DNA from: Mesorhizobium sp. AR10
Lineage (GTDB): Bacteria > Pseudomonadota > Alphaproteobacteria > Rhizobiales > Rhizobiaceae
Assembly: GCF_024746795.1 (NCBI RefSeq)
Contig: NZ_CP080523.1
Coordinates: 372,001 to 436,000 of the forward strand
Length of the DNA: 64,000 nt
Direction: 5' to 3'
Part shown: one piece after another, positions 26,001 through 35,217 of the stretch
How positions within the stretch are numbered: the first letter of the stretch is position 1
Layout: the number at the start of each line of letters is the position of its first letter
Made by a program: the position numbers and the translations under genes
The notes under the pieces: generated by a model
Seen by the model: only the letters and a program-made list of their open reading frames with translations
What the model was told of the DNA's origin: nothing
The model's database searches: none

Positions 26001-27212
26001 TTAGGTTTGCTCCTCGGCCACCCCATTGACGTTGGGAGAATCCTTTTGCGGAGCCACACAGATAGTGCCGTGACAAACCTTCTCACCCTTGTAGTTGGCC
26101 AGAGCCTGCAGCAACTCCGGTAGAAGGTGCTGTTTCAGGTCGTTCGAGATAGGCTCCGGACCGTCCAGCGCCTTAAGTGCCTGCTCGACCAACTCGATCG
26201 CACGATCTTTGTTGCCGCTCTCATGATAGTACTGAGCGACCATCGGATAAGACATGAACTTAGAGCCGTCGCCTTGCGGCAGTGCCACGATGTGTTTAGA
26301 CAGCTCTTCGCCCATCGCAAAGCGCTCAGCAGACGGAAAGCCGGCATAATCAAAGCACGGCGCGAAGAGTAGGAATAGCCCATAATATATCCAGTGCTCG
26401 GACTCTCTGTCGATCGCGTCGCGAACGAATTGGCGCATTTCGGGCAAGCCGGCCTCCATGTCGCGCATTTTGTGAAGCAACAGATGCGCAAGACTCACGC
26501 GGAAATTCACGTTGTCCGGAATCAAGGCGATGCCCTCTTTGATTGCCGAGAGCGCCGTCTTCCAATCCTCTTTCTCCACCGCCGCCTGAAATTTGTCCCT
26601 GATCGGCTTCTTCAGCGCTGTTTCGCGCGCTTTGGTTTCGCCTTCCGCAATCCGCTCCGCGTCGGCGGATTTTGCTTGGTCGCTGCTGCGCCAGCTGCCG
26701 TTAAGCACCTTCGGCAAAACCTCATCGAGTTTCGTCGGACCACCAATAAAGGCGATGTGGGCGTCTCGGTCGACCACGAACGAGGTGGGAATCGTGAAAG
26801 AAAAGCTGGGCTCCATCCAAAGCTTTTTCATTTCGCCTGTGGAGTCGAACGCCATCCGATAGTTCAGATTCGAGAACTTTTCGGTCAACCAAGCGTCCAG
26901 CTTGCTTCGGGCCTCATCGGCCGTTGGAGCTTCTTCAGAAGCCGCGACTCCGACGATCTCAACGCCGCTGTCCCTGTATTTCTCCTGCAGCTGCATCAGA
27001 TGGGGCATCCCGTCCACACATGGGCCGCACCACGTTGCCCAAAATTCGATGATGTAAACTTTGCCGGGCTCAAAGGTCGTGAGGGGCTCGCCACGCAGCC
27101 AGTTCTCGACTTTAATCGAAGGAGCCGGGGAGTCGATCTGCAACACCACATTGCGGTGCAAAGCTATTTCCAAAGGTTTCTGCACGAGCTGGTTTCCTCT
27201 CAGAGACGGCAC
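26001..27212 (-). CDS. TlpA-like thioredoxin-fold protein with C-terminal helical repeats
   Basis: The 403-residue protein has a thioredoxin/AhpC-TSA domain in its first half: FEPGKVYIIEFWATWCGPC (WCGPC redox motif about residue 60) and the cis-Pro region FTIPTSFVV (about 138). The second half is helical with TPR-like repeats (ALSAIKEGIALIPDN; AQYYHESGNKDRAIELVEQAL). It begins at a GTG with no signal peptide; decayed IS5 DNA lies within 350 bp upstream, so an N-terminal export signal may have been lost. It ends 118 bp from the IS6 element. Confidence 0.75.
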   Translation of the reverse strand: MPSLRGNQLVQKPLEIALHRNVVLQIDSPAPSIKVENWLRGEPLTTFEPGKVYIIEFWATWCGPCVDGMPHLMQLQEKYRDSGVEIVGVAASEEAPTADEARSKLDAWLTEKFSNLNYRMAFDSTGEMKKLWMEPSFSFTIPTSFVVDRDAHIAFIGGPTKLDEVLPKVLNGSWRSSDQAKSADAERIAEGETKARETALKKPIRDKFQAAVEKEDWKTALSAIKEGIALIPDNVNFRVSLAHLLLHKMRDMEAGLPEMRQFVRDAIDRESEHWIYYGLFLLFAPCFDYAGFPSAERFAMGEELSKHIVALPQGDGSKFMSYPMVAQYYHESGNKDRAIELVEQALKALDGPEPISNDLKQHLLPELLQALANYKGEKVCHGTICVAPQKDSPNVNGVAEEQT

Positions 27213-27547
27213 ACGGGTTCAGGGGAGAGAGCATCGCTCGTCTTGCCCATTGCGTGCAGTCGCCACAAGAGTGCAAAGCCCGTGCCAGCCCGCTCAGCGC
27301 GCGGTAAGCGCCTGTTTGCTTTGAAAAACCTCACAGTCCCACATGGCCGGTCGTAATGACCTGACATTTTTGCCAATGTTTGTTCTGAACCTGACATTTT
27401 GTCCGCCGCTGTCAGGCTTTGGACACGCATTGCCCGTGCTACGCACCGCCAGAAAAGCGTGGCCCATCGCACGATCCTGAAGCCCCAAACCGTGGCGTTG
27501 GTGCATGGGTCCGGACTTGAGCGGATGTCGATCTTTGAAGCGGCAGA
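27213..27547. other. Spacer between TlpA-like gene and IS5 remnant
   Basis: No gene is supported. The stretch includes the start-proximal region of the TlpA-like gene and, from about 27400, sequence that probably belongs to the outer end of the IS5-type element. I did not find a matching terminal repeat. Confidence 0.3.
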
Positions 27548-28538
27548 CTATGCCGTGGCCGCCTTGCGGCGGGCGGATTTCGGGCGTGCGCAGGCAAGCA
27601 TGCGGTTGAGGACGGCGCAGCCGATGGCGACTTCGGTCTGCTGAACGGGAAGCGACCGTGCCCGCAAACGCCGCCCGATGGTGGACTTGTATTGCCCTAT
27701 GGCGGTCTCGACCAGCGAGCGTTTGCCATAACCGTTGGAGACCTGCCATTTCATCCGGCCGTCTCTGCCGATTGCGGCGATATGCTGGTCCCTTTGGCCG
27801 GCAGGTCTATCGTCGAATGGTTCGACCGCGTTGACGCGAGGCGGAATGACGATTGCGGCGGCAGCGCTATGATCGATGACTGCGTCGTAAGTCGGTTTTC
27901 CGTCATAGGCGCCGTCAGCAGTAAACTGTCCGATCGGACGCCAATCTGGTCGAGTAGTGGCTCAACTTGAGAGACATCGCCAGTGTCCTGATCAGTCAGG
28001 GTATGGGCAATGATCTTGCCGCTGTCGGCATCCAGTGCCAGATGAGGCTTGCGCCAACTGCGACGGGATCTGGCGCGCCGTGCTTCTCCTCCAGCCACTG
28101 ACCCGCGCCGTAGAGCTGCAGGCCGGTGCTGTCGAGAAGAACATGCACTGGTGCCTCCGGCGGAACCTGGCGATCATGCCGTTTGTTGGGCGATTGCCAT
28201 TTCCGCGCCCGACGGCTCAGGGTGGTATGATCGGGGACAGCGAGCGCCAGCCCCATCAGTTGCAGCACCGATTCCAGCAAGCCTTCTGCCTGGCGCAGCC
28301 GCAGGCCAAACACAAGGCCCAGCGTCAAGGTGGTCTCGATCGCCAGATCAGAATAGCGGTGCTGGCCGCCACGTGTCTTGCGTCGTGGCGCTTGCCACCT
28401 GGACAGGGCTTCCGGCGTCACCCACAGGGTCAAACTGCCGCGATGACGAAGTCCTGCCTCATATTCTGGCCAGTTCGTCACCCTGAACTTCATCTTCTCA
28501 ATACGATGGCGGCGGCTGGTATTGTGTTTGAAAGGCAT
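27548..28538 (-). mobile_element. IS5-family transposase, frameshifted
   Basis: Three minus-strand pieces reconstruct an IS5-type transposase: MKFRVTNWPEYEAGLRHRGS to HVLLDSTGLQLYG (28538 to about 28090), then SWRKPHLALDADSGKIIAHT to VEPLLDQIG in another frame, then NGYGKRSLVETAIGQYKSTIG to VLNRMLACARPKSARRKA ending at TGA 27548. At least two frameshifts separate them, so the transposase is inactive. Confidence 0.82.
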
Positions 28539-28794
28539 GGCTACGCTACAAAGGCTATTGCGGTGACCGCTTGCCTAAACCCACACCAATAAAAGATCCG
28601 TGCACCAACGCCGCTCGCGAGCGTTCTCTTGCAAATCCGGCGCTCGGCGTCACGCGATCGATGGGTGATCGCTTAACAGCGACGCCCGGCGGTCGGCAGG
28701 CCGGTAGACAATCGTCTGAGGCCGGTCTACCCCTGACCCGCTGCCCCCGCCCGGTTATTCTCGTCCTTGCGATCCCCCTGAAAGAGTAGTTCCG

Positions 28795-30381
28795 ATGCTT
28801 CCTCCCCAACTCAGCCGCCGCGATCTCCTGACCATGATCGGCGCGCTTGCCGGCAGTGAGGCCATGTATCAGGCCATGACGACCCTGGGCTTCGCGCAGG
28901 AGTCGCCCTACAAGGGTCCGATCAAGCTGGACGGCGATCCGAAAGGGGCTTCCGTTCTCGTACTCGGCGGCGGACTGGCCGGCATGGTCGCTGCGTACGA
29001 ACTCAGCAAGGTCGGTTACAAGGTGCAGGTTCTGGAGTACAGGGAAAAAGCCGGCGGTCGCTGCTGGTCGCTGCGTGGCGGCGACAATTACACCGAGCTC
29101 GGCGGCTTCGAGCAGGAATGCAAGTTCGACGAGGGTCTTTATATCAATCCCGGCCCGTGGCGTATCCCTTACCATCACCATGCCGTGCTGGATTACTGCA
29201 AGCGGCTCGGCGTCAAACTCGAGGCGTTCGTGCAGGTGAACCACAACGCCTACTTGCATTCGGTCAAGGCGTTCGAAGGCAAGCCGCAGCGCTACCGCCA
29301 TGTCAGCGCGGATTTCAACGGCCATGTCGCCGAGCTGCTTTCCAAGGTGACGAAGCAGGGTGGACTCGACCAGGCGGTCTCGACGGAGGACCGGGAGAAG
29401 CTGCTGGAAGCGTTGCAGAGCTGGGGCGCGCTTGACGAAAACTACGCTTACGTCGCTGGCACTCACAGCAGCGAGCGGCGAGGCTTTGATATTGAACCGG
29501 GCGGCGGCCAGATGTCGCTGGCCAAGCCATCGCAGCCGATAGGGCTCTCCGACATCGTGCAATCCGGCCTGTGGAGCAGCCTTAGCACTGGCAGTCTCCA
29601 TGACTACCAGACCACGATGCTGCAGCCGGTCGGCGGCATGGACATGATAGCCAGGGCGTTCGAGAGGGAAGTCGGCAGCCTTACCAAATACAACGTGAAG
29701 GTCACGGAGATCGACCAGGACGACGAAAGCGTCACCATCCGCTACGAGGATGCGCGAAAGGGCGGCGAGGCGCAGACCGCCACCGCTGACTGGTGTATCT
29801 GCACCGTGCCGTTCTCCGTGCTCAGCCAGATCAAAACCAAGGTGTCGACCGAAACGAAGGCGGCGATTGACAACCTGCCTTACGGTGCCGCGATCAAGGT
29901 GGGATTGCAGTTCAAGCGCCGCTTTTGGGAAGAGGACGAACACATCTACGGCGGCATCACCTACACCGATCTGCCCAACACGCTGATCTCCTATCCCAGC
30001 ACCGACTATCACAGCCCGGGCAAGGGCGTGCTTCTCGGCGCCTTTTCATTGGAGGCCTGGGCTTACGAGTTCACGTCGCTGCCGCCGGAAGAGCGCATCC
30101 AGAAGGCGCTGGAGTACGGGGCTCAGATCCATCCGCAATACAAAGACGAGTTCGACAACGGCGTTGCCGTCGGCTGGCACCGCGTGCCATGGACGCTCGG
30201 CTGCTATGGCGAATGGACCGAGGAGAAGCGCAAGGAACACTATCATGCGGCAAGCTCGATCGACGGGCGCATCGCCATGGCCGGCGAGCACATCTCCTAC
30301 ATGCCGGCCTGGATGGAAGGAGCGATCCTGTCTTCGCTCGATGCGATCGGGCGTCTCCACCAACGCGTGGTCAGCGGCTGA
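28795..30381 (+). CDS. Flavin-dependent amine oxidoreductase, Tat-exported
   Basis: The 528-residue flavin amine oxidase-family protein begins with a twin-arginine-type signal (LSRRDLLTMIGALAG). It has the FAD dinucleotide-binding motif VLVLGGGLAGMVAAYEL (about 53-69), EKAGGRCWSLRG, and a C-terminal FAD-contacting AGEHISYMPAWMEGAI (about 494-509). A c-type cytochrome gene follows after 51 bp. In that context it probably acts in the periplasm as a dehydrogenase passing electrons to the cytochrome, not to oxygen. The amine or amino-acid substrate is not evident. A long antisense frame over it is not coding. Confidence 0.9.
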   Translation: MLPPQLSRRDLLTMIGALAGSEAMYQAMTTLGFAQESPYKGPIKLDGDPKGASVLVLGGGLAGMVAAYELSKVGYKVQVLEYREKAGGRCWSLRGGDNYTELGGFEQECKFDEGLYINPGPWRIPYHHHAVLDYCKRLGVKLEAFVQVNHNAYLHSVKAFEGKPQRYRHVSADFNGHVAELLSKVTKQGGLDQAVSTEDREKLLEALQSWGALDENYAYVAGTHSSERRGFDIEPGGGQMSLAKPSQPIGLSDIVQSGLWSSLSTGSLHDYQTTMLQPVGGMDMIARAFEREVGSLTKYNVKVTEIDQDDESVTIRYEDARKGGEAQTATADWCICTVPFSVLSQIKTKVSTETKAAIDNLPYGAAIKVGLQFKRRFWEEDEHIYGGITYTDLPNTLISYPSTDYHSPGKGVLLGAFSLEAWAYEFTSLPPEERIQKALEYGAQIHPQYKDEFDNGVAVGWHRVPWTLGCYGEWTEEKRKEHYHAASSIDGRIAMAGEHISYMPAWMEGAILSSLDAIGRLHQRVVSG

Positions 30382-30432
30382 CGGCCCGCCGCCAGCCAGC
30401 TCGCCCTGATCGCAATCTGGAGACTTTTGGAC

Positions 30433-30837
30433 ATGAACCGGATCACCTCTTTCGCCGCCACCGTTGCCGTTGCGGCTTTCGCTGCGTTTCCTGTTTTTGG
30501 GCAATCGTCCGACTCGACCGGTTTTGGCAATGCCTCGAAGATCCAACCCAGAGATGGCGCCGGCATTTACGCGGCGATCTGCCGGGGTTGCCACATGCCG
30601 GAAGGCGTCGGCGCAGTCGGGGCCGGCAAATATCCGGCGCTCGCCAAGAACGAGAAGCTCGAAGCGGGCGCTTATCCGGTCGTCATGGTGGTCAAGGGTC
30701 AGAAGGCGATGCCGCCGCTCGGCTCCTATCTCGATGACGAGCAGGTGACGGCCGTGGTTAATTACATCCGTACCAATTTCGGCAACAACTACACGGATGC
30801 GGTGACTGTCGAAGACGTGCAGGCGGCGCGCCCGTAA
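30433..30837 (+). CDS. Periplasmic c-type cytochrome, partner of flavin amine oxidoreductase
   Basis: The 134-residue protein has a Sec signal (MNRITSFAATVAVAAFAAFPVFG) and one class I heme site, IYAAICRGCHMPEG (CxxCH at about residues 55-59), with a Met ligand candidate in KGQKAMPPLG (about residue 96). ATG 30433 is preferred with GGAG 14 bases upstream; a TTG two codons earlier is possible. It is located directly after the flavoenzyme and likely receives its electrons. Confidence 0.88.
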   Translation: MNRITSFAATVAVAAFAAFPVFGQSSDSTGFGNASKIQPRDGAGIYAAICRGCHMPEGVGAVGAGKYPALAKNEKLEAGAYPVVMVVKGQKAMPPLGSYLDDEQVTAVVNYIRTNFGNNYTDAVTVEDVQAARP

Positions 30838-30899
30838 ACCCGGCCTGAACAGGTCATTGCAGGCGCATTACCGGCGGGCGCACGCTGACCTTCCTTGGC

Positions 30900-31008
30900 T
30901 CCGCGGCTATCTCGAACAGGAGTTGGTGCCGCTACGCTCTAAACTCCAGGCCACGAAAGCACTGGGCTGGAAAACGCCCGCTGAGGCGCTTGACGAGTGG
31001 TTGCGGTA
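30900..31008 (+). mobile_element. IS30-family transposase C-terminal scrap
   Basis: Two frames together read LNSRPRK then ALGWKTPAEALDEWLR and a TAG, the typical IS30-family ending with a one-base shift between the two parts. A likely outer end with GGTGTTGCGACGACCGG follows at about 31020-31036. Confidence 0.6.
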
Positions 31009-31089
31009 GGTCAAACAGATTGGTGTTGCGACGACCGGCCTGAATCCGCCGAATTTTCGTGCGCTGCCCATTCCGGTCTTCTCAACCTG

Positions 31090-31200
31090 CACGGCACCCA
31101 GCCAAGCATGAGCCGCGTTGGCACTAGGACAATGCCGAGGCGGAAAACTTCATGAAAACACTGAAGCAGGACGTAGTGCAGGTCCTCAAGCGCCTCCTTC
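31090..31200 (+). mobile_element. IS3-family transposase (OrfB) C-terminal scrap
   Basis: In two frames the sequence gives PSMSRVGT and then DNAEAENFMKTLKQD, the end of the IS3 OrfB catalytic core that carries the final Glu. It is only about 35 codons long. Confidence 0.55.
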
Positions 31201-31479
31201 GGGAATCTCTTCCCCAAGGTTGCAGGCTAGGCCTGAGTCCAGGAACGCCCTAAGATCGAAAAGTCGGGCAACCGAAAGGCGCGGAACGTCAGTGGTCTTG
31301 ACCGATGCAACCGCTGGATCGATCATCCAGGCATATTTCCCCCACCATTTTCTAGGCAACGCCCCACGCCCGACAGCGTCTCCTCACGTCATCTCGCGAA
31401 CCCCGAGTCGTAGATCACGTTGAGGACGCCGCGAACTGCGGCCACCGGCCAGGCAGCGTATTATTCATCAGTGCCGACG

Positions 31480-32193
31480 CTAAGCATGCTCTTCCTCGTC
31501 GTCGGATAATCCTGGCATGATATCACCTGCGAGTAGCTTCTCCTTCGAGAGCAGTCCAGCGTCCTCGAGGGCTTCGAAATCCGGCAGATCGCGCAGCGTG
31601 TCGAGCCCGAACTCCAGCAGGAATTCTTTGGTCGTAACGTAGGTGTAGGGCGCGCCGGGCGTCGGGCTGCGCGGGCCGGACGCAATCAGCTTCGCGCCGC
31701 GCAGGTGACCGATCAGGTCGCGAGAAACTTCCTTGCCAAAAAACGACGACAGTTCTCCACGCGTGATGGGCTGGAAATAGGCGATGCACATTAGCACCAG
31801 CACGTCCGACTGCGTCAGGTCCACGGCACGCCCACCGCCGCCGCCGGCCGTGCCAAATGCACTGCGGATGGCATCAGCATAGGCCGGCCGGGTCAGGTGC
31901 CGAAAACCGCCGGCAACGGCGACCAGGTCATAGGGCCGGCCGCGCAGCTCCTCGCGGATATCGTCGATGAGGAGGTCGATGCTGCAACCTTTGCCGACGA
32001 TCCGGGCGAGCGTTTCGCGGCCGACGGGCTCGTTCGCCGCAAAGATGGTTGCTTCGACCCGATGCATCCATTCGCGCCAGCGCGCCTCCGGCGGCAAGTG
32101 ATCCAGTTCCTGATCAAACAGGCGGTCACCTGATCGGCCGTCATCTGGCCGGCTCCCCCCTCGCCTGGGCGTTGCCTCTGCCATGGTCGTCAC
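31480..32193 (-). CDS. ScpB-like protein (SMC-Scp segregation/condensation family), module copy A
   Basis: The 237-residue protein has ScpB-type tandem winged helices: EARWREWMHRVEATIFAANE (about 36-55), LIDDIREELRGRPYDLVAVAG (about 75-95), DVLVLMCIAYFQPITRGELS and DLIGHLRGAKLIA (about 165). ScpB normally binds ScpA and SMC in chromosome condensation, but neither partner is encoded here. The GTG start overlaps the DUF1403 stop by four bases (GTGA), so the two are co-translated. A truncated second copy lies at 45291-45590. Its role is probably plasmid maintenance or module-specific, which is an inference. Confidence 0.85.
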   Translation of the reverse strand: MTTMAEATPRRGGSRPDDGRSGDRLFDQELDHLPPEARWREWMHRVEATIFAANEPVGRETLARIVGKGCSIDLLIDDIREELRGRPYDLVAVAGGFRHLTRPAYADAIRSAFGTAGGGGGRAVDLTQSDVLVLMCIAYFQPITRGELSSFFGKEVSRDLIGHLRGAKLIASGPRSPTPGAPYTYVTTKEFLLEFGLDTLRDLPDFEALEDAGLLSKEKLLAGDIMPGLSDDEEEHA

Positions 32194-33227
32194 AGTCCGT
32201 AGATGCGGAAGGTTGGGCGGCCGGACAGTTCACGCACGGCGCCGAGTTCGACCAGCCGGTCGAACAGTCGGCGCAGGCCGCGATCACTCATGCCGGCGAT
32301 CTTTTCCGAAGCAACAATCGCATCGTCGGACAACAGTCTTTCGACGACGAGAGCCGACGCCCGAGCACGCAACTTCGGCGCCACCGCCAGTAGTCGCTCC
32401 GATCGGCGCCCGAGTTCGGCGGAAAGATCAATCGCGCGCAACGCAGCGCGCGCCTGCGCGGCAAGCAGATTTTTGACACGATCAGGATCTGTGTCAATGC
32501 CTGTCGCCACAGAGCTGGCTGCCGATCGACGCGGGCGGGCGCTTGTCCCAAAGGCTGCCTCGGCGCCTAGCAGCGGCACCGCGTGGGCCCAACCCAGCCG
32601 TTGCGCTAGCAGGGCGTCGGCGAGCCAGCATCCGAAGGCTCGTGCGAAGCCACGGCTTTCGGCGGCCATGAATGCGCCGGTCAGCATGCCGACCATTCCG
32701 ATGCCCGCGGAAAGCTGTCGAAGATCGTCCGCCAGATCGCTGGCTGCCTCGTCGTCGCGGGCGTAACCGAACTCTTCCAACATCGCGGCGAGACTTCTCT
32801 TCGTGAGAAGCTCCTCGGCGGGCCGGGCTGCCAGCCGGCGCCAGGCGAGCAGCAAAAGACCGGCGGGCCCGACAGACAAAAAATCGCCCGGGCGTGTGAG
32901 CAGCACGGCGTCGCGCAATTGGCTTTCATCCTCGACGCGGCCGGCCTGCCTAGCCGTCACCGCTGCGGCGGCAAGCGCCAGGCGCTGCCGCCAGGCGCCG
33001 GCCCACCGCTGCTGCCGGCGGACCACTGCATCGAGCGCGCCAATGGTGGCGCCTGCGGCGAGCGCGACGTCCTCAAGGGCATTTGGCCCTGCGCCTTTTC
33101 CCGCAAGGCTTTGCGCATCAGGGATGGCCCGGCGCAGCCAGGCCGGGACGGGGACTGCCGGAGTGATGGCGGCCGCGCCAAGAAGCGTGCCGGGGTGGCG
33201 CGAGAGAGATGTGGGCCGCAGAATCAT
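32190..33227 (-). CDS. DUF1403-family protein, module copy A
   Basis: The 345-residue, Ala/Arg-rich, largely helical protein matches the uncharacterised DUF1403 family: PAWLRRAIPDAQSL (about 28), ALDAVVRRQQRWAGAWRQRL, LRDAVLLTRPGDFLSVGPAG (about 105-124), LLTGAFMAAESRGFARAFG and a C-terminal winged-helix-like [19 protein letters not shown]. No catalytic motif is visible. It is coupled to scpB-like by a four-base overlap and divergent from a tyrosine recombinase across 125 bp with a palindrome. A decayed copy is at 44462-45286. Confidence 0.85.
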   Translation of the reverse strand: MILRPTSLSRHPGTLLGAAAITPAVPVPAWLRRAIPDAQSLAGKGAGPNALEDVALAAGATIGALDAVVRRQQRWAGAWRQRLALAAAAVTARQAGRVEDESQLRDAVLLTRPGDFLSVGPAGLLLLAWRRLAARPAEELLTKRSLAAMLEEFGYARDDEAASDLADDLRQLSAGIGMVGMLTGAFMAAESRGFARAFGCWLADALLAQRLGWAHAVPLLGAEAAFGTSARPRRSAASSVATGIDTDPDRVKNLLAAQARAALRAIDLSAELGRRSERLLAVAPKLRARASALVVERLLSDDAIVASEKIAGMSDRGLRRLFDRLVELGAVRELSGRPTFRIYGL

Positions 33228-33303
33228 CGTTTGCAGGATGAATCATTGCGGCGCTTCCTGCAAGATAGAATGCATAAAACCGCCGCGCCTGTCGTGCCAA
33301 CAT

Positions 33304-33334
33304 AACGAACGATAATGTTGCATTATCGGTCGTT
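33304..33334. promoter_or_regulatory. Conserved palindrome between DUF1403 and recombinase genes, copy A
   Basis: The arms AACGAACGATAAT and ATTATCGGTCGTT (12 of 13 positions pair) are separated by GTTGC. It begins 19 bases before the recombinase ATG. The sequence and its surroundings (AAACCGCCGCGCCTGTCGTG upstream) recur in module copy B at 44358-44384. It could be an operator for the divergent promoters or the recombinase crossover site; inverted arms around a short spacer fit both. Confidence 0.6.
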
Positions 33335-33352
33335 CTGGTGTCTACCTGAGAA

Positions 33353-34561
33353 ATGGCCGATTTCGTCGACAAGAAATCCGAAAAACGCGTTGGGCCGACT
33401 TTCGGACCGCGCCACAGCACGGGCGCGGAGGATGGTATTTCCGCCGCCTGGCCGACGGCCGCCGGCGAGCCGATCGCTGACGACCTGCCCGACATTATCG
33501 ACGTCGTCATGGAGATGGGGCGTACGCCGGACGAAGTGCAAACGGTCCCTGCCCTGCAGCCCGCACCGGGTCTGTCGGCCCATCTGGAAACACTGGCCGA
33601 TCACGCGCGAAAATACGTCGAGGCGGCGTGTTCGGCCAACACCCGCCGCGCCTACGCCGCCGACTGGAAGCATTTTTGTGCCTGGACACGCCGCCAGGGC
33701 CTGGAGGTGCTCCCGCCCGATCCGCAGAGCGTCGGCCTGTACATCACCGCCTGCGCATCCGGCAAGGTAACAGGAGACAAGAAACCGAACTCCGTGGCGA
33801 CGATCGAGCGCCGTCTGTCGTCCCTGACCTGGAATTACGGGCAGCGTGGCCAGCCGCTGGACAGAAAGGACCGCTACATCGCCACCGTGCTGGCCGGCAT
33901 TCGCAACAGTCACGCCAAACCGCCGGTGCAGAAAGAGGCGATCCTGCCCGAGGATCTCATCACCATGCTGGAGACGCTCGACCGCGGTACGCTCCGTGGC
34001 CTGCGCGACCGCGCCATGCTGCTTCTGGGCTTCGCCGGCGGGCTGCGGCGCTCGGAAATCGTCGGCCTGGATTTTTCGCGCGATCAGACCGAGGAGTCTT
34101 CGGGCTGGGTCGAGATTTTGGACAAAGGAATTTTGGTCAACATACGCGGCAAAACTGGCTGGCGCGAGGTGGAGATCGGCCGCGGTTCCGCGGATGCCAC
34201 ATGTCCGGTAGTCGCTCTGCAGATCTGGCTGAAACTGGCGCGGATTGGCCATGGCCCTTTGTTTCGGCGCGTCACCGGTCAAGGCAAGGCCGTTGGCGCC
34301 GAGCGCCTCAACCCCCAGGAGGTCGCGCGGCTGGTCAAGCGCGCTGCACTGGCTGCCGGTGTTCGCGGCGATCTGGCCGAAGGGGAGCGTGGGGCAAAAT
34401 TCTCGGGGCATTCGCTGCGCGCCGGCCTTGCCTCCTCGGCCGAGGTCGATGAGCGCTATGTGCAGAAACAACTCGGCCATGCCTCCGCCGAAATGACCCG
34501 CCGCTATCAGCGCCGGCGCGACCGTTTTCGTGTTAATCTCACCAAGGCATCAGGACTGTAA
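33353..34561 (+). CDS. Tyrosine recombinase/integrase, module copy A
   Basis: The 402-residue protein has a SAM-like N-terminal core-binding domain (SANTRRAYAADWKHFCAWTR, about 94-113) and a C-terminal catalytic domain with Arg in GGLRRSEIVGLD (about 231), a Lys-bearing beta hairpin (NIRGKTGWREVE), HSLRAG (about 352), LGHAS (about 373) and the nucleophile in TRRYQRR (about 384). All catalytic positions are intact. It is divergent from the DUF1403-ScpB pair and convergent with an antitoxin-like gene. A broken paralogue is at 43216-44336. Confidence 0.9.
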   Translation: MADFVDKKSEKRVGPTFGPRHSTGAEDGISAAWPTAAGEPIADDLPDIIDVVMEMGRTPDEVQTVPALQPAPGLSAHLETLADHARKYVEAACSANTRRAYAADWKHFCAWTRRQGLEVLPPDPQSVGLYITACASGKVTGDKKPNSVATIERRLSSLTWNYGQRGQPLDRKDRYIATVLAGIRNSHAKPPVQKEAILPEDLITMLETLDRGTLRGLRDRAMLLLGFAGGLRRSEIVGLDFSRDQTEESSGWVEILDKGILVNIRGKTGWREVEIGRGSADATCPVVALQIWLKLARIGHGPLFRRVTGQGKAVGAERLNPQEVARLVKRAALAAGVRGDLAEGERGAKFSGHSLRAGLASSAEVDERYVQKQLGHASAEMTRRYQRRRDRFRVNLTKASGL

Positions 34562-34592
34562 ACGGCGATAAAACCCCTCCCCTGCCCAATTT

Positions 34593-34940
34593 TCAGTGAG
34601 GCGCCGCGGCGGTTTGAATTTCCTCGGCAGACTTGTCGATTGACAGAGCCCGCAAGACGGCTTCGGGCTCTTTCTCCATGATCCGAAGCAAGGTTCGAGC
34701 AGCATCACTGGGTTGCCGCTTTCCTTGCTCCCATTTTTTGTAGCCGGAAGGACTTGTACCGAGCACAGTCGCCATTTCATCCTGAGTGAGGTCAAGCTGC
34801 TTGCGGATTGCCTTCGCATCAACCGTGCCGACATCCACAGCGCTCACGCGAACGCCGGGAACATTCTTGCCCTGCGCATGAGCCAATGCTTCAGACATGG
34901 CCTGGATCAGATCCGCACCGAATTTCGTCATCTCGCTCAT
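34593..34940 (-). CDS. HTH-type antitoxin, HigA/MqsA-like
   Basis: The 115-residue protein has a C-terminal Cro/CI helix-turn-helix (IRKQLDLTQDEMATVLGTS, about 45-63; GYKKWEQGKRQPSDAARTLL). The N-terminal 40 residues probably contacted the toxin. The start ATG overlaps the stop of a RelE-type toxin remnant by four bases (ATGA), the usual toxin-first order of this class. With the toxin broken it may persist only as a DNA-binding repressor. Confidence 0.82.
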   Translation of the reverse strand: MSEMTKFGADLIQAMSEALAHAQGKNVPGVRVSAVDVGTVDAKAIRKQLDLTQDEMATVLGTSPSGYKKWEQGKRQPSDAARTLLRIMEKEPEAVLRALSIDKSAEEIQTAAAPH

Positions 34941-35105
34941 GTCCTGCTCTTGTTTGCAGCCTTGATCGCCTTTGCAAATGCTGCAACCGCCTTATATTTA
35001 GCCTCTTCCGGCTTCAAATCCGTCTTTTCGTTCTTGCCGTCGGCCAAAAGGGCATAAATCGGGGCATCGTCACTGTACCAGTAGTAGATCACCCGCTCTC
35101 CGCCC
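34937..35105 (-). pseudogene. RelE/HigB-type toxin, C-terminal remnant
   Basis: The minus strand reads RGGERVIYYWYSDDAPIYAL then GKNEKTDLKPEEAK and AFAKAIKAANKSRT to TGA, the conserved C-terminal half of this toxin family. An in-frame TAG sits immediately before RGGERV and no N-terminal half is present, so the toxin is inactive. The break point coincides with a short recombinase-like sequence on the other strand. Confidence 0.72.
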
Positions 35106-35138
35106 CGCTATGTACAGAAGCAGTTCGGCCACATGTCG
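35106..35138 (+). other. Short recombinase-like scrap
   Basis: The + strand encodes RYVQKQFGHMS, nearly identical to RYVQKQLGHAS in the catalytic end of the recombinase at 33353-34561. It is only 11 codons, but it lies exactly at the break in the toxin gene. It may mark an old recombination between a third recombinase copy and the toxin. Confidence 0.35.
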
Positions 35139-35217
35139 ACAAATTGGTATTCTATCGACATGATTAAACGACGTGTCGATGCCCACGACATATGCACATT
35201 CGTGGATGACCCCCATA

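Larger units (their letters stand above)
30838..31479. other. Intergenic graveyard of IS fragments
   Basis: Besides the IS30- and IS3-type scraps listed separately, the 31200-31479 part holds no recognisable gene. One short open stretch (LTDATAGSIIQAYFPHHFLG) resembles nothing I can name. Confidence 0.4.

Noticed and set aside
28555..30012. A 485-codon open frame on the minus strand
   Set aside because: It is entirely antisense to the flavin amine oxidase gene, has no recognisable domain, and follows from the high GC third-codon positions of the true gene.
33323..34480. A 385-codon minus-strand frame over the recombinase
   Set aside because: It is antisense to an intact tyrosine recombinase with all catalytic residues; no independent features.
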